Shown here one piece after another: positions 1-9,925 of a stretch of 64,000 nucleotides of DNA. The stretch lies in the NCBI GenBank assembly GCA_964490875.1, contig CAZBEF010000002.1, positions 96,075 through 160,074 on the forward strand, read 5' to 3'. This DNA is from CAYYYG01 sp964490875. GTDB taxonomy: Bacteria > Patescibacteriota > Microgenomatia > UBA1406 > GWC2-37-13. Position 1 is the first letter of the stretch, and every line of letters starts with the position of its first letter. Made by a program: the position numbers and the translations under genes. The notes under the pieces were generated by a model. It searched no databases and was not told where the DNA came from. It worked only from the letters and a program-made list of their open reading frames with translations.

Positions 1-933
1 CGTGGATTTATTGCGGCTATATTTGGACTTCTAGGAGGATATGATGTTATACACGCAGCAGTTCCTGTCCAGCTTGAAGCAAACATTCCTGCATTCATTC
101 TAAAACTATTTGGTAAAAAAGTAGTAATGGACTGGGACGACTACTGGGAGGGAAGCACTATTTACGGAAATTTTGAAATCATGAAAAAATATGTTGCTTT
201 CTGCGAACAAAAAGCTCCGGGCTTCTTCAAAAATATGGTTGTAGTCAGCGATTACCTTAAAACAAAGGCGGAAAAAAGAGGAGCCGTTCATGTACTAAAA
301 CTTATCAACGCCGTAAATAAGGAACAGTTTAAAGTCCAAAAAAGAACGGAAAGCAGAAAAAAACTTGGTCTTTCGCCGAACGGAATATACCTGATTACTT
401 TTGGAAATACATATATCAACAATAGGGCTTTAATGCTTTTTAAAGTTTTTGAAAGAATTCTACAAAAGAATCCAGAAGTTAAACTCCTGTTTAATCTTGA
501 TGCTAAAAAAATAGTTCAGGAAGAAAAAATCGAAAAGAAAATAAATATGAAAATATTGAAAAATATCATTACAGTTGGTCAAATTCCACAAGAAGATCAG
601 GGGTATTATTTAGCTGCTGCTGATGCAGTTATTTTTATAATGCCGGATACCGATGCAGAACGGGCATGTTACCCGATAAGAATAGGAAGCTACATTAATG
701 GCGAGGCAGTGCTGATTTTAAACGACATAAACTCTGAAGCATCAAATTCATTGAAACCATATAATTGTGCAATTATTGACAATAATATATTACACCTTGC
801 AGACACTGCTTCGGACTTTCTCAATAACAATGCTTTACAAAAAAAGATGAAAGCAAATGTTATTCGTGCTAAAGAATTACTTTCATGGGAACGAAAAATA
901 GATGATTTAATTATGTTTTACAAAACCATATGA
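1..933 (+). CDS. Glycosyltransferase family 4-like, 5'-truncated
   Basis: The frame is open from the first base, so the N-terminal acceptor domain is cut by the window edge. The visible ~310 residues form the second Rossmann half of a GT-B enzyme: a strand-turn segment reading LITFGNT, then a VGQIPQED stretch and an acidic/hydrophobic DAERACYP region where GT4 enzymes bind the nucleotide-sugar phosphate. It probably transfers a sugar to a lipid-linked acceptor in the cytoplasm. The stop overlaps the start of the next gene, so the two are likely co-transcribed. Donor sugar cannot be read from the sequence. Confidence 0.8.
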   Translation, partial: RGFIAAIFGLLGGYDVIHAAVPVQLEANIPAFILKLFGKKVVMDWDDYWEGSTIYGNFEIMKKYVAFCEQKAPGFFKNMVVVSDYLKTKAEKRGAVHVLKLINAVNKEQFKVQKRTESRKKLGLSPNGIYLITFGNTYINNRALMLFKVFERILQKNPEVKLLFNLDAKKIVQEEKIEKKINMKILKNIITVGQIPQEDQGYYLAAADAVIFIMPDTDAERACYPIRIGSYINGEAVLILNDINSEASNSLKPYNCAIIDNNILHLADTASDFLNNNALQKKMKANVIRAKELLSWERKIDDLIMFYKTI

Positions 934-3395
934 TGAAAAGGATTTTGTTATTTTTACAAGAGAATAAATATTTTTTTCTTGTTGTGTTGATATATCTTTT
1001 TCTCCAATACATTTTTTATTTCTCGCAGGGAAATATCATTTTAGGTGGAGAAGGCAATTACTGGCTAGACTATAAAATATATCTGGAAAACGGCGGTTAT
1101 TACACTTGGTTGAACTACGCTTCAGGAATTCAGGCAGCTTCGGTTAATACATTTTTAACATTTCCGTTAATTTTGTCATTCATAAGTAATGATTTTATTC
1201 GTTCTTTTTTTATTATCGCAACAATCTACTTAATGCCGTTTACGGTTATGTATTTTCTTCTAAAAAAAATTAATCCTTCGAAAAAATCTCACATAATTGC
1301 TATTTCACTTTTTTTTGTTAGCAATCCCTTTAGTATAAATTTTCTTTACGCCTTAAATCCATGGGGCATTCATACTCTGTTTATTTATCCTTTATATTTC
1401 TTAATTTTATATTCTTTCTATCAAAAGGATTTTCTATTATTTTATGTGTTCGGTATTGTTTCTTTATTATTCGCGTACACTTTCACCAATCCTCCACAGA
1501 TGGTTCTGATTTTAGCAATGCTTCCTGTTTTCCTGATTATTATTCAATTAATGCAAAATAATAAATTAAATATATTTCAATGTATTAAAAAATCTCTAAT
1601 TTTATATGTATCATTTTTACTTTTTCATGTATGGTGGTTAGTACAGTGGATGCTTATACTGCCAGATGCTCAAAAATTATATACTCAAAAATTCGCCCGT
1701 TCATGGCTTGAATCGGTATCAAAAGATGTTACCTTGATTATGAAAGATTTGTTTTCACTCACATGGAGCATTCCTCGGGTTGTGGATCAACATTTTCTAG
1801 CTACATACTACAATAATTCATATATAAAATTATTATCGTTTATACCGTTCTTTTTTATTTTATATTGGCTTACACTTAAAAAATCTACTTATAATCGGGT
1901 CATAAAAGCCCTATTAATAACATTATTTCTTCTTACACTTTTATTAAAAGCGGCCAATCCGCCGTTTCCAGGAATTATGTTTTTCTGTTTTGACCATGTT
2001 CCTCTGTGCTACTTATTTAAAACTGCTCCTGAAAAATTCGGGGTAACGTTTGTGTTCTTTTTGTCTATTTTGCTTTTTTATATACTTAACGATCTAAAAA
2101 TAAGATGGCTTAAATGGTTACTTTATTTATATGTATTCATTGCATTAGTTCCTTTTTTGACAGGTCGATATATACCCGACTATAAAACCGATATTAACGA
2201 CTATATAACCAGAAAATATATTGACTATGAGGAATTTAAAGAATTCCGAAATGCAGTAGATACTAAAAAATTAGATTTCCGCTTAATCTCTTATCCTAAC
2301 GGCGGCAATTATCAAGTTAAAATGAACCTTCATGGCAATACGTATTATACTGGCCACGATCCGATTCTCATGAATATGCACCACACGTATTTTGCCGATC
2401 ATATGGAGCACTTCAATATTGGTCCATTATTTTCAACTATCGATGAACCGGTTCAGGCCCGGCTTTTATACTTATATTCTGTTCGGTATATTCATCTAAA
2501 TCATCGACTCAGATCATGGTTTGGCAATATATCAAACAAAAAAATAGATGAATTAGAAAAAATTTTAGCTACAAAATACAAACATGTCGCCACGTATGGT
2601 CAAATGGAACTATATGAAGCACCCGATTTTCTTCCGCAATTTTATACTCCAAAACAAAGTATTACTTACAAAGGTTCTCTGGCAAATTTATCTGATGCTT
2701 TAAGAAATAATTTGCAACTCGACAGACCGGCTATCTTTTTTACAGAAGATAATAATAATAAAATTCCCGATAAAACTACCAATGAAGAAACGCCAATCAT
2801 TGAATATAAAAAAATTAATGCCGCGAAATACAAAGTTATGATTCACACAATAAAGAATGAAGTTCCTCTCATTTTTAATGAATCGTATCACCGTATGTGG
2901 AAAGCGTATGTTACAAAAACCTCTAAAATAGCGAGAGCAGATTTCCAAAAAAGATTATCTACCTATACAATTGATAAAACTAACACAGGCGATCAAGCTA
3001 ACAAGCAAATGGTAGAAGAATATTTTGAGAACGGTTGGATTTCGGCTGCGGGAGATCAGTTTATTTCTGTAAAGCGAAGCGACACAATACAAAATAATAA
3101 TATTAATAATGGCTCTTTGTATGACACTACATTTTTAAAATCACTGCCAGACACAAAACATCTCCGTGTAAATGGCTATGCACAGGCTTGGATGATAGAT
3201 CCCGCAACCCTCTGTTCTCAAAATGACTGTAAAAAAAATGCGGACGGTTCGTATGACATTGATTTAATTATTGAATTTTTGCCTCAAAGAATCTTTTATT
3301 GGAACTTTTCGCTAATGTTACTTGTTGTAGCCGTTAGCACATTATTTTTGGTGCTTAGATATAAGCCATGGCGAAAATTAACACGCAAATCGTAA
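930..3395 (+). CDS. Large multispanning membrane protein, probable GT-C type
   Basis: This 821-residue protein starts with ATGATG overlapping the previous stop. About twelve hydrophobic segments fill residues 10-425. A soluble domain rich in Asn, Lys and Tyr covers roughly 430-785, and one last transmembrane helix near 790-812 ends in a basic tail. This many-TM plus C-terminal ectodomain plan is seen in AftD/DUF3367-like and YfhO-like GT-C proteins, which use polyprenyl-phosphate sugars outside the membrane. No diagnostic catalytic motif was confirmed, so the GT-C assignment rests on topology and on its place between a GT4 and a GT2. Confidence 0.65.
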   Translation: MMKRILLFLQENKYFFLVVLIYLFLQYIFYFSQGNIILGGEGNYWLDYKIYLENGGYYTWLNYASGIQAASVNTFLTFPLILSFISNDFIRSFFIIATIYLMPFTVMYFLLKKINPSKKSHIIAISLFFVSNPFSINFLYALNPWGIHTLFIYPLYFLILYSFYQKDFLLFYVFGIVSLLFAYTFTNPPQMVLILAMLPVFLIIIQLMQNNKLNIFQCIKKSLILYVSFLLFHVWWLVQWMLILPDAQKLYTQKFARSWLESVSKDVTLIMKDLFSLTWSIPRVVDQHFLATYYNNSYIKLLSFIPFFFILYWLTLKKSTYNRVIKALLITLFLLTLLLKAANPPFPGIMFFCFDHVPLCYLFKTAPEKFGVTFVFFLSILLFYILNDLKIRWLKWLLYLYVFIALVPFLTGRYIPDYKTDINDYITRKYIDYEEFKEFRNAVDTKKLDFRLISYPNGGNYQVKMNLHGNTYYTGHDPILMNMHHTYFADHMEHFNIGPLFSTIDEPVQARLLYLYSVRYIHLNHRLRSWFGNISNKKIDELEKILATKYKHVATYGQMELYEAPDFLPQFYTPKQSITYKGSLANLSDALRNNLQLDRPAIFFTEDNNNKIPDKTTNEETPIIEYKKINAAKYKVMIHTIKNEVPLIFNESYHRMWKAYVTKTSKIARADFQKRLSTYTIDKTNTGDQANKQMVEEYFENGWISAAGDQFISVKRSDTIQNNNINNGSLYDTTFLKSLPDTKHLRVNGYAQAWMIDPATLCSQNDCKKNADGSYDIDLIIEFLPQRIFYWNFSLMLLVVAVSTLFLVLRYKPWRKLTRKS

Positions 3396-3422
3396 GTCAA
3401 GAACTATAATTTGTATATTCTC

Positions 3423-4442
3423 ATGCAAAAACTTGTATCAATAATAGTAACGAATAATAACGGCAAAGCCTTTTTGCCTGATTGTTTATCTTCTATAAAG
3501 GCACAAACTTACAAGAATGTTGAAACTATTTTAGTTGATAATAATTCGCATGACGAAAGTGTTGCATATACTCGGAAAAATTACCCTCAAGTAAAAATTA
3601 AAAAAAACTCAAAGAATTTGGGTTACGCAAGCGGCAATAACGTGGGTCTAAAACTGGCAAAAGGAGAATATATTCTTATTTTGAATAATGATGTTAAACT
3701 TCAGCCAAATCTGATAGAAAAATTGCTGAAAGCATACGATGAAATTCCAAATCTGGGTGCTGTGCAGCCAATGGTAAAGCTGATGAAAGAGCCGGATAGA
3801 CTGGATTGCTGCGGTTCATTTTGGACAAATACAGGCTTTAATTATCACTATGGAATTTATAAAAAGGCGAATAATCCGCTTTATAAAAAGAAATATCCCG
3901 TATACAGCTTAAAAGGCGTGTGTATGCTTATACCACGGAAAATTATTGATAAGGTGCAGCTTTTTGATGATGATTACTGGTGTTATTTCGAAGAAACTGA
4001 TTTTTGCCACAGGCTTTGGATTGCAGGATATGAATGCTGGTATTATCCGGTTAGTTATTTGTATCATCACATGAGCGGTACGCGGCTTAAGAAATCCGAA
4101 GCATTTATTCAATTCCATTCATTTAAAAACCGGTTATGCAGTTATTTAAAGAATCTTGAAGTTAAAAACTTATTAAAAATTCTACCTGTGTATTTGTTCT
4201 TTAATGTCTTAAGCAGCGCGATTTACCTGATATGGTTTAGGAATTTTGAGCTATTTCTCAGCGTATATAAATCAATATGGTGGAACATAGTAAACATTAA
4301 GAAAACTTTACAAAAGCGTGCCTTCATACAAAAAAAGCTTAGAAAACAAACTGACAATGAAATTTTTTCTGTCGTGCAAAAGAATCCCCGCCCTAGTTAT
4401 TACTATTACTTAATTAAGGGATTGCGAAACTATGCTGACTAA
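3423..4442 (+). CDS. Glycosyltransferase family 2 (rhamnosyltransferase-like)
   Basis: The protein begins SIIVTNNNG and continues with VDNNSHDES, the nucleotide-binding start of GT-A family 2. The metal-binding motif is in ILNNDV, and the ETDFCHRL segment matches the acceptor-side ED motif of rhamnosyltransferase-type GT2. A hydrophobic stretch near residues 250-275 may attach it to the membrane. ATG 3423 is chosen over an in-frame TTG at 3411 because the fold begins directly after it. It follows the big membrane protein by 27 bp and its end overlaps the next start, consistent with one operon. Confidence 0.88.
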   Translation: MQKLVSIIVTNNNGKAFLPDCLSSIKAQTYKNVETILVDNNSHDESVAYTRKNYPQVKIKKNSKNLGYASGNNVGLKLAKGEYILILNNDVKLQPNLIEKLLKAYDEIPNLGAVQPMVKLMKEPDRLDCCGSFWTNTGFNYHYGIYKKANNPLYKKKYPVYSLKGVCMLIPRKIIDKVQLFDDDYWCYFEETDFCHRLWIAGYECWYYPVSYLYHHMSGTRLKKSEAFIQFHSFKNRLCSYLKNLEVKNLLKILPVYLFFNVLSSAIYLIWFRNFELFLSVYKSIWWNIVNIKKTLQKRAFIQKKLRKQTDNEIFSVVQKNPRPSYYYYLIKGLRNYAD

Positions 4443-4878
4443 AACGAAAGTTACTATTTTGCTGCTAAGCCTCGCTTATCTATTAGTAAGATATGTAGGC
4501 GATATTTCGCATCCTACAACTTCAATTATGTTCTTGGCAGGAATTTTTTTCTATTTCGGAATGTTTGACTTTTTATTGTCAAAAAAAAATATTATCTCAA
4601 CCATATTACTTTCAATTTCTTTAATAGCTTTTCTTTATAAAGCCGTACCATCAATCCCATTTTTTTATAATAATTTTGATCCCGGAACAATAGCATTTCT
4701 GACAATCCTGCCTTTTTTAATACGTTTTAATAAAAATGAAGCAGCCCGAATGACACTGTTTATTTTCTTTTTAATTCCGCTTATGGTATTTACAAAAAAT
4801 GAAGGTATTGCTGAAACTGTGGCAATAGCAACATACTTATGTATCGGGCTGTTAGCCGTTAGAAATGATACAATATAG
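4432..4878 (+). CDS. Small membrane protein, unknown function
   Basis: This 148-residue protein consists almost wholly of four or five hydrophobic helices with short polar loops. It overlaps the upstream GT2 by 11 bp and is followed 3 bp later by another membrane protein, so it belongs to the glycan operon. No family was recognised. A role as partner or stabiliser of the neighbouring glycosylation proteins is only inference from position. Confidence 0.7.
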   Translation: MLTKTKVTILLLSLAYLLVRYVGDISHPTTSIMFLAGIFFYFGMFDFLLSKKNIISTILLSISLIAFLYKAVPSIPFFYNNFDPGTIAFLTILPFLIRFNKNEAARMTLFIFFLIPLMVFTKNEGIAETVAIATYLCIGLLAVRNDTI

Positions 4879-4881
4879 CCT

Positions 4882-5832
4882 ATGAAAAATCTGCTTAGAA
4901 TTATTAGAAAATCTGCGTATTTTCTGTCAATTTTAATTTTTGGATATATCTTAATTTCACAAGTCGTATCTTTTTTTTCAATAAATATAGTTAACTTCGA
5001 TTATAACTTAGGAAATATTGACTATCTAAAGATATTACTTATTACAGCATTCCTATCTGCTGGTGCAGGGATGATTCTAGATTCAGCACAAGGGAAAATC
5101 ATACATGATAATTTTTTTACTCAGTCGTTCAAAGATAAAGTTATTATTACAATTTCGGCCATTTTCTTGAGTTATTTTTTTGTGAGTTCAGGTGATTTCA
5201 GATCTATTAAAAACGTAGCGCTGTTCGGACTGATTTTTATTTTCCTATTATATTTTCTTCCAAAATTGATTTATTTCATTGTTACACCGCAGGAAGCTAA
5301 ATATGACAGCAAATCTATCCACTTCAATAAAATTTCAGCGGTAATTTCGGTGCTATTATTTTTTGGGATATTTATATTTATAATAACCATAGTTCTAACG
5401 TATTTGTCTAGCATAACAAAAAATAATCCTGCTTATAAAAACCAATTGTATATTTTATCTGTGGATCCTAGAACAGCAACACTTACCCAGAAAGTAACGA
5501 TAACTGGTTACAACTTTGGTTGGAAAAGCAATGAAACGTATAAATTAATGAGCAAAGAAGGAGAGATTCCACAAACAGATTGGACAAATGAAAAAATTGA
5601 ATTCACTATTCCATTATTTATGAAGTCTGGTTCAGAAGAAATATGGATTACACGACCGCAATCCGGACAAACCCGCAAGATAGAAGAAAGTAATCGTGTG
5701 CCCATACGAATTGTAGATCGATTTACTTTTTATCCGGTAGAAAACGAACCGAAATGGAAACGTGCGATTAAACGAATTCATCGATTAATTTTTTTTGACA
5801 TTAAAATATTTAATGATTATTTATACAGATGA
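4882..5832 (+). CDS. Membrane protein with C-terminal IPT/TIG-like domain
   Basis: Four to five transmembrane helices occupy residues 10-190. They are followed by an extracytoplasmic beta-rich domain (about 195-275) that opens with VDPRTATLTQKVTITGYNFG, the usual first strands of IPT/TIG immunoglobulin-like domains. The last 40 residues are basic and amphipathic. IPT/TIG domains occur in surface proteins that bind glycans or proteins. The gene lies between GT2 and GT-C genes and its stop overlaps the next start, suggesting a structural role in the same export or assembly complex. A TACAAT box lies 7 bp before the ATG, so internal transcription is possible. Confidence 0.7.
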   Translation: MKNLLRIIRKSAYFLSILIFGYILISQVVSFFSINIVNFDYNLGNIDYLKILLITAFLSAGAGMILDSAQGKIIHDNFFTQSFKDKVIITISAIFLSYFFVSSGDFRSIKNVALFGLIFIFLLYFLPKLIYFIVTPQEAKYDSKSIHFNKISAVISVLLFFGIFIFIITIVLTYLSSITKNNPAYKNQLYILSVDPRTATLTQKVTITGYNFGWKSNETYKLMSKEGEIPQTDWTNEKIEFTIPLFMKSGSEEIWITRPQSGQTRKIEESNRVPIRIVDRFTFYPVENEPKWKRAIKRIHRLIFFDIKIFNDYLYR

Positions 5833-7370
5833 TAAAAAGTAAATCGACGATATTCGTATTATGTATAACTCTACTCGCGCTAATATATCGATTATATGGC
5901 TTAAAAAATAATCATCCGTTCTGGGTTGATGAATTTAGCTCTGCTGAGCAGGCTAAATTAGTTTTACTTCATGGACTGAAACTCTTTGCTGGCAGCGCAA
6001 TCTTTTTTGAATCACATAATATTACTACCCATTTTCTGATTGCTTTATTTTTTAAAATATTCGGTCTACACGAATTTGCAGCACGGCTTCCGGTAGCTTT
6101 AATAGGTTCATTGGTCCCTTTGACAGTTTATTTGGTATCACATAAACTATTTGGAAAAGCATCTGCTTACTCGGCGATGATTCTAACTGCATGTTCCTAT
6201 TTCGAAATAGCTTGGTCGCGCCAGGCGCGTTCGTACGCGATAGTACAGTTCATAATTCTTATAACCATCTTTTTATATTTTTCTTTCATCGAAAAAAAAC
6301 GGGGGAAATGGTACTATGCGGCATTCGTACTGAGTGTAATACTGGGGATGTTAACACATTTTCTGTACTATATTTTTATCGGTTCTATTGTTCTTCATGC
6401 AATGATTTTCTACAGTAAAAATATTCCCTGGAAAAAAGTTGTTCCTATTGCACTTATTCTGCTTTTTCTGATATTTTTCGTTTCCTTTTCTTACCTTTTC
6501 AGATATTTCCAAGGCAATTTCGCCATTACCAATAATCTTTGGTATTACCATTCATTTTTATGGCGAGAATATGGTCTGGTTACGTTTCTTGGGATAATCG
6601 GTCTAATTTTGGGCTTCATCAAGAAACAGAAACAAGTGTCTCTTATACTGTTTCATACAGGTTTGCATTTGGTATTCATAACGTTCTTCTTTCCTCCGTA
6701 TGTTTCACGGTATCTTCTGCCGATATTTCCGTATTTTCTGATTGGAATGAGCTACACGATTGTGGTTTTATCAGATACTGTAAGCACTAATATAAAAAAA
6801 CGTGCCATTAGCCCCCTTTTTCTTACTGTGATAATCACCTTGGGAATTATCGCCAATGGACATAAATTCGCTACAAAACCCAAACAGTTTTATTCGGTGA
6901 ATCACGATTTTAGGGAGATCGCGCTTGTCGATTATAACCAGCTTTATAATCTAATTAGGGAAAAAAGCGCAAAAAGTAAAATAAAGCCGGCAGTTATCGA
7001 AACCTGGGATGCCCGGTTATATTGGTATTTAGGACGGGACTATCCAGGACGTTATGTATTCCGATGGCAAAACGAAGAAGGCAGAGTAAATGGTTTAAAA
7101 AAATCTTCGGATTTTACCTATAACTCAGCTGGAGAAAAGATAGTGCTTACTGATCATGGAGAAGGATTTATCGGAGAATTATCCGATCTTAAGAAAGTAA
7201 TGAAGAAACATAAACAGGGTTTTATATTTATAGATGATTCCTCGCTGCCTGCCGATGTCCGTGACTACGCAGAAAAACATTTTAAGAAAGAATTGTACCT
7301 AGACCATTATCCTCTGGATGATAATCCATACTCGCTCTGGCCTGCTACTTTGTATAGTTGGGGGATATAA
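5829..7370 (+). CDS. GT-C family glycosyltransferase (PMT/ArnT-like)
   Basis: The 513-residue protein has around 11 transmembrane helices, then a soluble C-terminal domain from about residue 350. The first extracytoplasmic loop carries FWVDEFSSAEQ, where the DE pair is the catalytic and metal-binding motif of ArnT/PMT-type GT-C enzymes. A later loop carries SRQARSYA, matching the conserved (Q/E)ARxY motif. Such enzymes move sugars from polyprenyl phosphate to acceptors outside the membrane. It overlaps the IPT/TIG protein by 4 bp and meets a convergent flippase gene with a 1-bp gap. Confidence 0.85.
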   Translation: MIKSKSTIFVLCITLLALIYRLYGLKNNHPFWVDEFSSAEQAKLVLLHGLKLFAGSAIFFESHNITTHFLIALFFKIFGLHEFAARLPVALIGSLVPLTVYLVSHKLFGKASAYSAMILTACSYFEIAWSRQARSYAIVQFIILITIFLYFSFIEKKRGKWYYAAFVLSVILGMLTHFLYYIFIGSIVLHAMIFYSKNIPWKKVVPIALILLFLIFFVSFSYLFRYFQGNFAITNNLWYYHSFLWREYGLVTFLGIIGLILGFIKKQKQVSLILFHTGLHLVFITFFFPPYVSRYLLPIFPYFLIGMSYTIVVLSDTVSTNIKKRAISPLFLTVIITLGIIANGHKFATKPKQFYSVNHDFREIALVDYNQLYNLIREKSAKSKIKPAVIETWDARLYWYLGRDYPGRYVFRWQNEEGRVNGLKKSSDFTYNSAGEKIVLTDHGEGFIGELSDLKKVMKKHKQGFIFIDDSSLPADVRDYAEKHFKKELYLDHYPLDDNPYSLWPATLYSWGI

Positions 7371-7371
7371 T

Positions 7372-8628
7372 TTAAGAATATTTTTTAAATAGCAGAGAAT
7401 ACCCTCCGTAGATAGCTAAAATCCCGAGTGAAAAATAAACATCAATCTGCATCATCATCTCTAAAGATCTTACAAACATAAAAACCACGGCGATATAAGC
7501 CACGAACATAATTGGCAAAATAAGAGCCCCTGGACTTTTCCGCGCCAGAAAATAACTGTTTATGTAATTTATAAGCGAGTACAATGTGCCGAATATGCTT
7601 GCATACCCCAGATAGGGGAGTACTGCAAAATACTTTGCCCCAAATAAAGCAGTAATGATAAGTTTGGCAAATGTAGTATAAAAGCCGAAACTCAAAATGC
7701 CAATTAAAAACAGCATTCCAATAAAAAATAATAATGTTTTTCTATGATTTTCTGACTGCTTTTTGCTTGAAAAAAAAACGAATGAAACACTGGAAATTGG
7801 TCCAATGGCATAAAAAATAACTTTTGCCAAAAGCGACCATGAACTGTAAATACCAGCATCATGATCTGAAAAAAACCGTTTTACAAATATAATATCGAAA
7901 TTATTAAGGAGTGTTATACCCAAAATAGATGCAGTAGTAATTAAGAATTGTTTATTGGCAATAATATGCATGATTCTTTTTTCGAGTGGTTTTGCAGGTT
8001 CACTGTTTTTTTTGGCATGGGCTATAAATTCCCGATATATCCAGATAAAAGGAATGAAAAAAGACAAAAATAGGAAAAAGAGTACAGTCAATAATCCATT
8101 ATGAGAATATTGGCTTATCACCGGCCCTAATAATTTTATTCCTGGAGAAATTACCGTTAATATCGAATACATTAAAAACAGCCGCATACCTTGGGCAAAT
8201 GCACCGTAGATAGAAAATACAAATAACGCCCAAAATAAAGGAACTAAAAACAATGAAGTTTCAAAAGACATGTTAGTTAGTATTGGGATGAAGGGAATAA
8301 CGACCACAGTCAAGGCGGCTAAATACCAATACTTACGCATCGTTTTCCAGATGAAATGTTCAATAATATACGCGGTACTGCCGGCATTTTCATCGGATTC
8401 GCTCACTTTCTGAGTTACTATAGTTGTTATTACTGTAAGGGGAACCGATGCAAGCATGAGATACGACATAAGAGCAGTAATTTCGCCGTATCCCGATGGC
8501 CCGAGGAGCCTGCCAGCTATAAATGTAAAAAAAAGATTGATGACATTCGCCAGAGTAAAACTAACCATAAAAAAAGCTCCGCCCTGAACAAATTCATTTT
8601 TCCAAGCTTTTTTGAGCGTATTTCGCAT
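7372..8628 (-). CDS. Polysaccharide flippase, Wzx/MATE-like
   Basis: The protein has 418 residues and about 12 transmembrane helices. Its N-terminal GRLLGPSGYGEITALMSYLM segment is the typical polysaccharide biosynthesis (RfbX/Wzx) signature. It would flip lipid-linked oligosaccharide across the membrane. The promoter side shows TATACT 6 nt before the ATG with no ribosome-binding site, suggesting a leaderless mRNA. It diverges from a second flippase at 8735 and converges on the GT-C gene at 7370. Confidence 0.88.
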   Translation of the reverse strand: MRNTLKKAWKNEFVQGGAFFMVSFTLANVINLFFTFIAGRLLGPSGYGEITALMSYLMLASVPLTVITTIVTQKVSESDENAGSTAYIIEHFIWKTMRKYWYLAALTVVVIPFIPILTNMSFETSLFLVPLFWALFVFSIYGAFAQGMRLFLMYSILTVISPGIKLLGPVISQYSHNGLLTVLFFLFLSFFIPFIWIYREFIAHAKKNSEPAKPLEKRIMHIIANKQFLITTASILGITLLNNFDIIFVKRFFSDHDAGIYSSWSLLAKVIFYAIGPISSVSFVFFSSKKQSENHRKTLLFFIGMLFLIGILSFGFYTTFAKLIITALFGAKYFAVLPYLGYASIFGTLYSLINYINSYFLARKSPGALILPIMFVAYIAVVFMFVRSLEMMMQIDVYFSLGILAIYGGYSLLFKKYS

Positions 8629-8734
8629 TTATATAGTATACATCATAGTTTTGATATTGTATGATGTTTTTTGATATAGGTTTCAACGGATGTCTTTTTC
8701 ATTTTATCCTGACATTTTGGTTATAATATCTATA

Positions 8735-9925
8735 ATGCTTCGCTCTTTATTTAAACAATCCAGCATTTACTTTATCGCACTTATCGGCGGAAAAGCTCTC
8801 ACAACGTTGGCATGGATTATATTTGCACGCTTATTTACACAGGAGTTTACAGGAGGAATAATCTTTTTTGTAACACTTATTGAGATCACTACATTTATTG
8901 CCGATTTCGGACTGAACCAATGGTACATGAAGCATGCCAATGATGGCGATGAAAAAACCATTTATCAGCATGTGACAAATACACGGCTGATGACCTTAAT
9001 AGTTTCAGCAATGGTTCTTTCAATAATCCTGCTTTTCACGAAATCTTTTAATTTCAGCGTGTCGATTATATGCATAATGACATTACTTCCCGAAGCATTT
9101 CTTTCTATCGGTGATTCGTTTTATTTAAGAAAAAAACAGAGCTATAAGGTTGCGTTGAAAAGTATTTTTTCAACAGTAATATTTTTATCGAGCGTTTTTA
9201 TTTTTAAATCTCAGCTGACCTTTTCATTCATTGTTCTTTTGTATTCTATCTCCCGCACTGTTGTAAGCATTTGGTATTTCCCGTGGAAGATTACCAATAA
9301 CATGAAAATTATTTCGCTGCCTCAAATGATTTCTATTTTGTCTTCTTCCTCGGCATATGCACTTCTGATATTATCTTCGTATTTATATGCCAGAGGAGAT
9401 TCGATAATTATCGGATATTTAGCAGGTCCTGTTACTTTAAGTCTGTATGGGTTATCTTACCGGTTTTTAGAAGGACTCAGCCTTTTTCCTTCTGCATTAA
9501 CGCAGAATTTATTTCCTATTTCAGCCAGAAAAGAAGGCATATCAAAATTACAGCTGCAGAAAATGATGATGTTTATGACATTTACCGGTATAGTCGCCGG
9601 AATGGTATTGTTTGTTGCCGCTGATGTTTTGGTGATGATACTTGGCAGTAAATATATCTCTGCTGTACCGATATTACGAATATTTTCTATAGTATTATTT
9701 TTATATTTTGTAAATGCACCTATCGCGACAGTTGTGCAAAGTTCAAAATATGTACAGAAATTTTTGCCATTCGGCATTGCCAATACAGTTGGTAATTTGG
9801 TACTTAATATTTTAGTGGTGCCTATTTACGGAATACACGGCGCGGCATGGGTTATGGCAGTTACCGAAACAACCGGATTGATAATAAATATTTATTTTGC
9901 TCAGAAATTATATAAATCAAAATGA
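8735..9925 (+). CDS. Polysaccharide flippase, Wzx/MATE-like
   Basis: About 12 transmembrane helices with the early motif FARLFTQEFTGGIIFFVT place it in the oligosaccharide flippase group, like its divergent neighbour. ATG 8735 (396 residues) is preferred over an in-frame ATG at 8690 because TATAAT lies 7 nt upstream of 8735 and the 15 extra residues do not resemble the family. The stop overlaps the start of the tandem GT2 gene, so a flippase and a transferase are coupled. Two flippases side by side imply two glycan substrates or a recent gain. Confidence 0.86.
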   Translation: MLRSLFKQSSIYFIALIGGKALTTLAWIIFARLFTQEFTGGIIFFVTLIEITTFIADFGLNQWYMKHANDGDEKTIYQHVTNTRLMTLIVSAMVLSIILLFTKSFNFSVSIICIMTLLPEAFLSIGDSFYLRKKQSYKVALKSIFSTVIFLSSVFIFKSQLTFSFIVLLYSISRTVVSIWYFPWKITNNMKIISLPQMISILSSSSAYALLILSSYLYARGDSIIIGYLAGPVTLSLYGLSYRFLEGLSLFPSALTQNLFPISARKEGISKLQLQKMMMFMTFTGIVAGMVLFVAADVLVMILGSKYISAVPILRIFSIVLFLYFVNAPIATVVQSSKYVQKFLPFGIANTVGNLVLNILVVPIYGIHGAAWVMAVTETTGLIINIYFAQKLYKSK

